The translations under genes were made by a program, and so were the position numbers. Positions 57,458-64,000 of a stretch of 64,000 nt of DNA are shown piece after piece (the first letter of the stretch is position 1; each line of letters opens with the position of its first letter). Under the pieces are notes generated by a model that worked only from the letters and a program-made list of their open reading frames with translations, ran no database searches and was not told the DNA's origin. The stretch is from Aurantiochytrium sp. KH105 (lineage: Eukaryota > Sar > Bigyra > Thraustochytrida > Thraustochytriidae). Location: the NCBI GenBank assembly GCA_003116975.1, contig BGKB01000072.1, positions 224,577 to 288,576 of the forward strand. The letters are read 5' to 3'.

Positions 57458-57917
57458 ACGAAATCATTTGTGTACAAACGTTTCCTTCTTGCATTTGCAG
57501 TGTCTTTGTACGACCCTTCACTACATCAGTTGGACTTTGTCGAATTTTGGGCTCATTTTCCTCTCCACCCCTTTACTGCAGGGATTGGAGCCATTCTACA
57601 CTCTTGCCACAGAGGGCGGCCTTCGTCATATTTTTGATGATCGACTCATTTTTCACCCTTGCTACAGAGGGTGTACTTGGTCGTTTTTTTCATGCTGTGC
57701 CTCGCTGTGCGCCCATTTTTTCCTACCCCCCTCCTCTCCATGCTACCCCCCCCGGCAAGCGCACTGGGTCTGTTAAATTTCGCCGCCTCGAAGCCGCGTG
57801 GAAAACCTTCCAACGAGAAAAAAAATAAAAATAAAAATGACAAGTATTGTCGCGAATTTTGCGCGTCACTCACCACCTTTTGACGGGAGGCCGCTCGGCT
57901 TTATCGCCAACCACTGG
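57458..57917. other. 3' flanks of two convergent genes
   Basis: May contain the last exon of the partial gene (from about 57501), then an A-rich stretch with AAATAAAAATAAAAA at 57820-57838 and a short C-run near 57744. No firm feature. Confidence 0.45.
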
Positions 57918-59945
57918 TCAAGTAAAGTGGCCAAAGAATGGATGTCGGAGGGCCTGCTCGGGCGTTGGGCGGTCAAAGGGCGACCACTGCAGCAGCCACC
58001 ATACAAAATCGAGTTCGTCATCGCCGTAAAGCTCCATTTCCTCGACACTGTCGAATTCGCCAGCGTGAGCAAAATAAAAACCAGTCTTGAGTGGGTCCCG
58101 CTCACGCACCATGGCGCGAAACTTGGTTCGGTTGCTCCCCTTGCCTGCAGCGGCGGCAGCAGCATCATGGGCAGAGTCCAAGTGTCCATCCGAGGTGCTT
58201 GGCGGCGGGCCGATGCCAAAGTCCTGAAGCGCTGCAAATGCGCAGCGACTTTCGAGCGCAGCCTCAAAGGCTTGAGGGCTTGAATATAAATAAGAGACTT
58301 GCGTCAACTTGGCGCGTAGCCTGGCGCGTTGACGGTCTGAGATTTGAAAAATATGCGCCGTCCCCAAAAGCATTTCAAGCGCGACCACTCCAAGCGACCA
58401 CATGTCAAATGCGTGATAAGGAAGAGGGCGCGAGGCGTCTTCGACGCCATTCAAGTCGTTGCCCATGTATGGAAAGCGCTGTGAGGTCTCTGCAGCCAAA
58501 AAGGCTTCTGGTGGTCTGTACCAGCGTGTTTCCTCGTGCATGGTCGGCCCCGCCGCACCATAGAGGCGCGCATTCAAGGGTCCGTCCTCGGTGTCGAGAG
58601 CGGACCCAAAATCGGCAAGCTTGACACGAAAGGGCCAGGACTTGGCCGAAGGCGAATTATCAAGCTCGCTAAGAAGCAAATTCGATGGCTTAATGTCTCG
58701 GTGAGCCACGTTTTCCTCAGCCAAGGCGACAAGGCCCTCGCACACCTGTCGAAGAATCTCCCGCCTCACTTGAGCCCCCAGAGCATCGCGACGCATACGG
58801 TGCCAGAATTCCGACGGTTCGAGCAAGACGACCTTGGATGCTTCGATGCGGGAATACAAGAGCGCATCCAGCGACTCGCCCTCGTGCCGGAAGACGAGCC
58901 AAAAGCCAACGCGAGATTGCGCTTCATTCGTGAACGACACGGACTCTTCCGTGAAATTGAAAGCTTCCACGAATCGAGCAACCTCGGGTCGGTCTTGCAA
59001 ACGCTCACCAAATACAGCTTCACGCTGCCCAGCAAGGGCGAAGGAGGCATCGCGCTCGAGCAGCACGCGTTTCAAGACAAATCGCTCCTTTTCACCTTGA
59101 GAATTGACGCGAAAGGCCTCCCACACCTCACCCTGAGATCCGGCGGCAAACTTGTCGTGCAGCTCAAAGCCCTCCATTGTTGCTCGCGTCGTTGGCGCTG
59201 TCGCGCCCTGTTCTCCATCGTGTGCAATAGGTCTCTCTCGCCGAGGCCACTCACACCATTCCAAAGGTTGACGAAGACGCTTGGCTACAAGAGCTGGGCC
59301 GCCAGGGAGACGGAGGAGACCACCGCCCCTGGGCAACGGGTTGCTACTTTGCTGCAGCCACGTCCGCCGGCGCGAAAGGGCTACATGCTGCTGCTCCCCT
59401 CTACGGTCCGTCCAAATAGCTGGCGCCATGGTCATGCCTCCAGAGACTTGGCTGTCCAGTCTTCGCTGCGCAAGTGGCCATGTGGGAGGTTGAAAATTTC
59501 TCAGACGCCGTACGAGAGCGTATCCGTGAACGATGGCGAGGGCATGCCCCGGATGTAGAGGTGCTTGATCTTCCTTCCCTTGGGGAGCGAGCAGGTGCCC
59601 GGAAGTAGTAGCCTTTGACTTCCTTTTCCTAGATTGAGCTGCTGCTTTCCGCTGCTTCTTTCCAGTTCTTGCATCCTCGGTCGACTCTTGCGACCCCTCC
59701 TGTAAATCTCTTTCGTCTCGGGGCTTGGCCAGCTGCGCAAGCGCCGAGCCTACCAGGTCGCGATGTGGGACATGACCAAAGACGCCCGGCCCTGCTTCAG
59801 GTTGCGGCAAGGCAAAGGCCACGGGTCGCCGTCGACGCACCTCGCTGACAACGCCAGTGTCGCCCAGCGTCGCAACGACGACGCAGACGAGCACGCACGC
59901 CAACGCAGCGACAGCGCGTGAGTTTACGAGCGAACTCCGCGCCAT
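57918..59945 (-). CDS. Protein kinase with N-terminal signal sequence (CMGC-like C-lobe)
   Basis: Predicted 675 aa from an ATG at 59945. The N-terminus (SRAVAALACVLVCVVVATLG, about residues 9-28) is a signal peptide or signal anchor; no other membrane span is visible. A basic, low-complexity 220-residue region follows, then the kinase: FAAGSQGEVWEAF, ERFVLKRVLL, HRDIKPSNLLL (near 413), VKLADFGSALD, EETRWYRPPEAFL and FDMWSLGVVALEMLLG, closing with ELDFVWWLLQWSPFDRP. All catalytic residues (Lys, HRD, DFG) look intact. The WYRPPEA activation segment is CMGC-like. If the leader is cleaved or is a type II anchor, the kinase would be lumenal or organellar rather than cytosolic; a plastid-free host leaves ER, Golgi or outside the cell. 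The location is inferred. Confidence 0.85.
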   Translation of the reverse strand: MARSSLVNSRAVAALACVLVCVVVATLGDTGVVSEVRRRRPVAFALPQPEAGPGVFGHVPHRDLVGSALAQLAKPRDERDLQEGSQESTEDARTGKKQRKAAAQSRKRKSKATTSGHLLAPQGKEDQAPLHPGHALAIVHGYALVRRLRNFQPPTWPLAQRRLDSQVSGGMTMAPAIWTDRRGEQQHVALSRRRTWLQQSSNPLPRGGGLLRLPGGPALVAKRLRQPLEWCEWPRRERPIAHDGEQGATAPTTRATMEGFELHDKFAAGSQGEVWEAFRVNSQGEKERFVLKRVLLERDASFALAGQREAVFGERLQDRPEVARFVEAFNFTEESVSFTNEAQSRVGFWLVFRHEGESLDALLYSRIEASKVVLLEPSEFWHRMRRDALGAQVRREILRQVCEGLVALAEENVAHRDIKPSNLLLSELDNSPSAKSWPFRVKLADFGSALDTEDGPLNARLYGAAGPTMHEETRWYRPPEAFLAAETSQRFPYMGNDLNGVEDASRPLPYHAFDMWSLGVVALEMLLGTAHIFQISDRQRARLRAKLTQVSYLYSSPQAFEAALESRCAFAALQDFGIGPPPSTSDGHLDSAHDAAAAAAGKGSNRTKFRAMVRERDPLKTGFYFAHAGEFDSVEEMELYGDDELDFVWWLLQWSPFDRPTPEQALRHPFFGHFT

Positions 59946-60396
59946 GGCCGTCGGGCGTGAAATGAAGATTTGGGTCTCTGCGCGAAAACGAAAACGAGCG
60001 CAAAGAATGAATGAAAGAAAGAAAGATGGCGTTACGAAACCTCAAACGGCCTCTCTCCTTCCTTACCTTTACTCCCCACTCAGGCTCTTTCTACGATTGC
60101 GAAACGGCGCCAATTTTTTTTGGCCCTATTTTCTTTTCGTCGTGACACGGCAACGAGATGTCCGAATCGCAAAGCTCGCTGCTCCTTCGCCTTGCACGTT
60201 GCTTGGAGCTTGATCTTTGTTCTTTTTCCTCCTTTGCATCGGCGTGGCATAGCCTGAGGCATGAAAAGAGCTCGGTGAACGGAAAAAATGAGAAAGAAAA
60301 AATCAAAAGTTTTCTTCGATTTTTCGTTCCCAACAAAGATGATGGTGGGAGAGCAAAGCGCCATCTTTCCTCGCTGCGTGGTGTGGATGTCCGCCA
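59946..60396. promoter_or_regulatory. Divergent intergenic region
   Basis: About 450 bases between the signal-bearing kinase (minus) and the importin-like gene (plus). AT-richer than its neighbours, with GAAAGAAAGAAA near 60012-60025 and a T-run at 60111-60121. No clear core promoter motif. Confidence 0.4.
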
Positions 60397-63300
60397 ATGG
60401 ACTGGGCGGCGGCCGTGCAGGGCGTGCTGAGCTGCGATGCATCGGAGCGTAGCGCGGCGGAAGGCGCCATTGCAGCCTGCGATGCCGAAGACGCCGCGGT
60501 CCTCGTTGAGGCCGTAGCCACAGGTCGCCTCCAAGGGCGTAACCTCCCACTCCACGCGCGCGAAGCTGCGGCGGTCCTACTCGTACCGGTCCTTCTTGGC
60601 GATGAATCCGGACTCTTGAATACCGGTAGGCTCTGGGATATGCCAGAATCAAAACAGGATCGCGTTTGCCTTGATCTCTTCCGCGCCGCTGTGTCTCCGA
60701 ACGCATGCCGTACAATGCCTCGTCTCCACGCCCACATTGCTGCGGCTCTCGGCGCCATCGCGATCGAATATGGCGAAGAGTGGCCTGTGCTAAAGAGAGC
60801 ATGTCTTGAAGCGCTGCAAGCGCCTCAACAGTGTGATGGATTGGTGACATATCTATTGATTGCTCAATCGGCGCCAGAACCAATTGTGGCTATGCTGGGT
60901 TCCGACGAGGAGGTTGCACTTTTGGCCGCAGCGTTCACGCGTGCTTTTCGGGATGACCTTGGGCTTCCCGAAGCTCGTCTTGCCACGACAGCGATTACAT
61001 CATTAGCGGCTCTGGGACCTTATATTCTTGGCCAAGACCGGCACCATTTCTTGCCACTCGCTACATCCATTGCTCACGCCCTTCGAACATGCGCGCAGAC
61101 CTCACATGCGTCACTCGCCACATTCCTTGCCGCCCTGACTGATGCTTGCATGGAGAGCGCGTACGTCTTCCGGACAGCCCTCGGTGAGATTATCCACATC
61201 CTGCTCACGCTAATTGATGCCCCGTCTCTGCCAGAAGAAACGCGAGTTCTTTCGCTCGAGGCACTTGCTGTGCTATGCGAGTCGCTTCCATTTCTGGTCC
61301 GTGCACTGCGCGACGGGGCTGCTGTGCCCGTCATTCTCGAGACGATCATGCGCACGCTCGTGACCACGCTTCCAGACGATGCCCCGGTGGACGTCCTGCA
61401 AGACGGCGGCGAGTCATCACCTTGCGCTGCGGCCAGCGCAGCAGTTCTTGGGCGCCTTGCTGCCCCCGAATGCCTTGGGTCTGACGTTGTTGGCCCACCA
61501 TTGCTCCAACTTGTCAAACAATGCATGGAGGTTACCACGTGGAAGCCCCCCGTGGCGGGCCTTGAAGCGGCTGCACAGCTCATCGACGCGCGCTGTCAAG
61601 AAACATCATCTACGTCTCTTCTTCCTCGCCCCAGCGTTCAATCTTCTGCGAATGGGCCGCTCCTCACGACGGAACAATTACTCAGGTTCTCGCGTGACTG
61701 GATCATGTCGGCTGTCGGGCAGCACAGCGATACTCGTGTGCATTATTCTGCAATGGCATGCCTTGGGACGCTGGCGAGTCATGTTGAGTCATTGGAGTGC
61801 ATGCCCGACTTTTGGCGCAGCGTGGGTCAAATCACGGCCGCTGGAATGGCCAACAGTGATCCATCACTGCAATGCTGCGCGTGTCAGGTCATGGAGGTCT
61901 TTGCCGCTTCACATGGCCATCTGCTATCAGATCTTACTGGTTTTGAGGTCGTCTTGCGCAAGCTTCATGGAATTGTTGCCTCAGCGCGTCCCTCGCCCTC
62001 CCTCTGGCACGCCGCGCTTGATGCCGCCGCCGCACTCGCTGCAGCACGTGGAGCGGGGGATCTCGTGCGCGCTCAATACGCAGAATGGGCAGCCACATTG
62101 TCTCATTTTGCTCTGGCTCAAGACTCGCCTTGCAAGATTGAGGACCGCCTCAAGGCCGCTATTTGTCTGGCAAGTTTTTGCAAGGCAGCGGGCTCATCTC
62201 GCACGATGCATGAGGTCTCCACGCTTTTCGACTGGGCCCGCCAAACAGCGGGTCAATTTGACCCTGCATCCCCGAGCGCCGTGGATGCGCTCGCACTATG
62301 GGGTGCGCTCATTGACGCCACGCAGACACACTCCGCTTCAGATGTTCGCGCCATTTTTGATCTTGCGCAACATGTGCTCTCACACGACCTGCAACCCGCG
62401 CACGCGCTGGAAGCCCAGGGTCTCTCGGCAAGCACGCAGACGGAGTCTTGTCGTGAATCTGTCGCTGCGTGGAATCTCCTCTCCTCACTTGCCCGCCATA
62501 CAAGCGCGGATGCAGTTCTTCCTCACGCGGATACGGTCTTTTCTTTGGCAAGGGCAACGATGCAGCTTGACCTGACGCCGGACATTCACGTGGCTGCGGC
62601 CGACGCCCTTTCCCAGCTTTCCATGCGCGCCCCGGCAAATGCTCCGGCCACGCGGGATCTTGTGCGCGCAACCTTGGATTTGCTCATGCAAGCACTGGCT
62701 GCGGCGGAAGAAGACCCAGAGCTGCAAATCACACTTGCTCAAGTCGTACAGGGCCTCATCCGGGATGGAGCTCCGCTTTGCATGCCAGATGCTTTTCGCC
62801 TCTGCGAGCAAGTTTTACAGCGTTTCCAAGAAAGCAGGCAAGCACGCGCAGTCATGCTTAGTCAAGCTCGCCTTTACTTTGAGCCGAACAGCAGTAGCGA
62901 GGACGTCCAGATGAAATTGGCTTTGGAAGCAAATTTTGCGTTTGGGAGACTCTACCGCACGGAACTCGCAAGGTGTTTCATTGCAGTTGCGCGAACTGCG
63001 CCAAGTGCGTACTTGGACGTTTTTCATGAACAAATTTGCAGCGCCATGCTCGAGCTCGCGAGGCCGCACCGGCTCTTCGAGGACCGTCTCGAGGGTCTTG
63101 CTGTTCTCGCTGAAGCGCCTTTGGCAGCAAGCGATAACTCACTTTTGCAAATTGTACAGGTGATCGAGGCAAATCTAAAGGAGCTTCGGTCGCAAAATGA
63201 CCCGCGCGAGCCCCACCTCAATGTGTTTCGCATGGGATGTGCTGGGGTCTGCAGGGTCTTGGAGGCCCATGCAGCCCGCGATCATTTTGCTTGTATAGAC

Positions 63301-63714
63301 GGCTTACCGGGTTTATTTGCTTCTTTCTGGACTGCAAGTAGCAACTTTGATGCACGAACACGATCGCATCTTTTTGTTGCGCTTGCATGGCTCTCGGCCT
63401 GCGCAAATGGTCAAGAATGTGTTGACGCGTTGGCGACTTCGTTCACGCTTAGCTGCGCTGCGCTGTACCAGTCTGCGGCCAAAGCCTTGGCCATCGTCGC
63501 ACGTCAAAGTATGTCAAATGTTATGCCAACATCACGGCAACATCATTTGGCACAAGTCTTTCGTGATGTACTGACACATACGACCCCACAGCAAGAAGGC
63601 AGTGTTATGTCTGCTGACGCTGGCGAGTACTCGATTTGGTCTCAAGAATATTATAACGAGGCGCAGCATGCGCTTCAGTTGCTCTTGAACGCCATTTCCA
63701 CATCAACTCGGTGA
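60397..63714 (+). CDS. Importin-beta family HEAT-repeat protein (importin-4/5-like)
   Basis: Predicted 1105 aa, intronless, starting at an ATG at 60397. The whole protein is helical HEAT-type repeats rich in Ala and Leu. The N-terminus follows the importin-4/5 plan: short repeat helices, HAREAAAVLLVPVLL, SKQDRVCLDLFRAAV, RLHAHIAAALGAIAIEYGEE and WPVLKRACLEAL. Later units include RVLSLEALAVLCESLPFLVR, VHYSAMACLGTLASHVES and DPSLQCCACQVMEVFAASHG. Length matches importin-5 (about 1100). It should bind Ran-GTP and carry cargo through nuclear pores. The exact cargo class is unknown. No membrane or signal segment. Confidence 0.8.
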   Translation: MDWAAAVQGVLSCDASERSAAEGAIAACDAEDAAVLVEAVATGRLQGRNLPLHAREAAAVLLVPVLLGDESGLLNTGRLWDMPESKQDRVCLDLFRAAVSPNACRTMPRLHAHIAAALGAIAIEYGEEWPVLKRACLEALQAPQQCDGLVTYLLIAQSAPEPIVAMLGSDEEVALLAAAFTRAFRDDLGLPEARLATTAITSLAALGPYILGQDRHHFLPLATSIAHALRTCAQTSHASLATFLAALTDACMESAYVFRTALGEIIHILLTLIDAPSLPEETRVLSLEALAVLCESLPFLVRALRDGAAVPVILETIMRTLVTTLPDDAPVDVLQDGGESSPCAAASAAVLGRLAAPECLGSDVVGPPLLQLVKQCMEVTTWKPPVAGLEAAAQLIDARCQETSSTSLLPRPSVQSSANGPLLTTEQLLRFSRDWIMSAVGQHSDTRVHYSAMACLGTLASHVESLECMPDFWRSVGQITAAGMANSDPSLQCCACQVMEVFAASHGHLLSDLTGFEVVLRKLHGIVASARPSPSLWHAALDAAAALAAARGAGDLVRAQYAEWAATLSHFALAQDSPCKIEDRLKAAICLASFCKAAGSSRTMHEVSTLFDWARQTAGQFDPASPSAVDALALWGALIDATQTHSASDVRAIFDLAQHVLSHDLQPAHALEAQGLSASTQTESCRESVAAWNLLSSLARHTSADAVLPHADTVFSLARATMQLDLTPDIHVAAADALSQLSMRAPANAPATRDLVRATLDLLMQALAAAEEDPELQITLAQVVQGLIRDGAPLCMPDAFRLCEQVLQRFQESRQARAVMLSQARLYFEPNSSSEDVQMKLALEANFAFGRLYRTELARCFIAVARTAPSAYLDVFHEQICSAMLELARPHRLFEDRLEGLAVLAEAPLAASDNSLLQIVQVIEANLKELRSQNDPREPHLNVFRMGCAGVCRVLEAHAARDHFACIDGLPGLFASFWTASSNFDARTRSHLFVALAWLSACANGQECVDALATSFTLSCAALYQSAAKALAIVARQSMSNVMPTSRQHHLAQVFRDVLTHTTPQQEGSVMSADAGEYSIWSQEYYNEAQHALQLLLNAISTSTR

Positions 63715-64000
63715 CCCAAATAGATTGTCCTGGTGCGTGCGTGATTCCTTGAAGTATACGTTCCTCTAAGTGCGCAGTGCTGCGCGAGACACATGAGATT
63801 TCTTCTTTTCTGCGAGCAATTTCATTCTTTAGGGAGAGAGGCGGATAAAAGTTAGGTGAATGGCAATCGCTTCTTTAGCAGTCGTGTTTCGCGGTCTGCA
63901 ATTGGTGTTTCGCGGGGTCTGATTTCGGAAACAACGAAAGAATGAATGTTGTTGCTTTTGACCAGAGTATTTGGCATGAGTGGATGAAGCTCCCGCGTCA
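63715..64000. other. 3' flank at the window end
   Basis: Non-coding by eye. A short direct repeat (GTGTTTCGCGG) occurs at about 63885 and 63905. Confidence 0.5.

Noticed and set aside
60080-60883. 267-codon minus frame over the importin-like start
   Set aside because: Mirrors the HEAT-repeat coding strand; no independent evidence.

Overview
This window looks like GC-rich nuclear DNA of a free-living heterotrophic protist. The best guess is a thraustochytrid (Labyrinthulomycetes, Stramenopiles). The evidence is: long, mostly intronless genes on both strands; good Kozak contexts (A or G at -3); a few GT-AG introns; Thr/Pro-rich ectodomain linkers of the kind common in stramenopiles; importin, MICU, CEP95, NLR and myosin-type proteins; and many tetranucleotide microsatellites between genes. 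A 200-base run of N (56922-57121) marks a draft assembly. The species is an inference, not something the sequence proves.

Layout. 0.6-6.9 kb (-): a 2109-aa single-pass receptor with two cytoplasmic kinase domains. 7-9.4 kb: a long intergenic stretch with microsatellites and a cluster of a GCAAGTGG-centred motif. 9.4-10.4 (+): uroporphyrinogen-III synthase. 10.7-12.3 (-): a CoA-diphosphatase-type Nudix enzyme. 13.4-14.6 (+): a membrane ankyrin protein. 14.8-16.8 (-): a family III CoA-transferase, sharing a short divergent promoter with a MICU-like gene (17.0-18.5, +). 19.8-20.3 (-): a small orphan. 20.4-22.7: low-complexity tetranucleotide repeats.

22.7-36.2 kb is the accessory part. It holds degenerate virus-like pieces (an unknown gene, a TATA-binding-protein relative, and a fragment of the RNA polymerase largest subunit at 35.3-36.2), two small unknown genes, local repeats, and one intact 1323-aa TIR/NACHT/WD40 NLR-like gene (29.4-33.4, -). 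Its eight WD40 blades are near-identical and vary only at a few positions.

36.2-64 kb returns to ordinary gene-dense DNA: a spliced hotdog thioesterase, a myosin-like pseudo-motor with an IQ-PH-PH tail, an ABCG half-transporter, a multi-pass membrane TKL kinase, a CEP95-like protein, an LSM11-like protein with a WW domain, a spliced 5-formyl-THF cyclo-ligase, a methyltransferase, a partial gene at the gap, a kinase with a signal sequence, and an importin-beta-like HEAT protein.

Neighbours do not form a pathway, as expected in a eukaryote. The themes are membrane signalling (three unusual kinases), mitochondrial and metabolic enzymes, and an NLR-like gene lying between virus-like fossils. All functions are read from motifs by eye; no database search was run.
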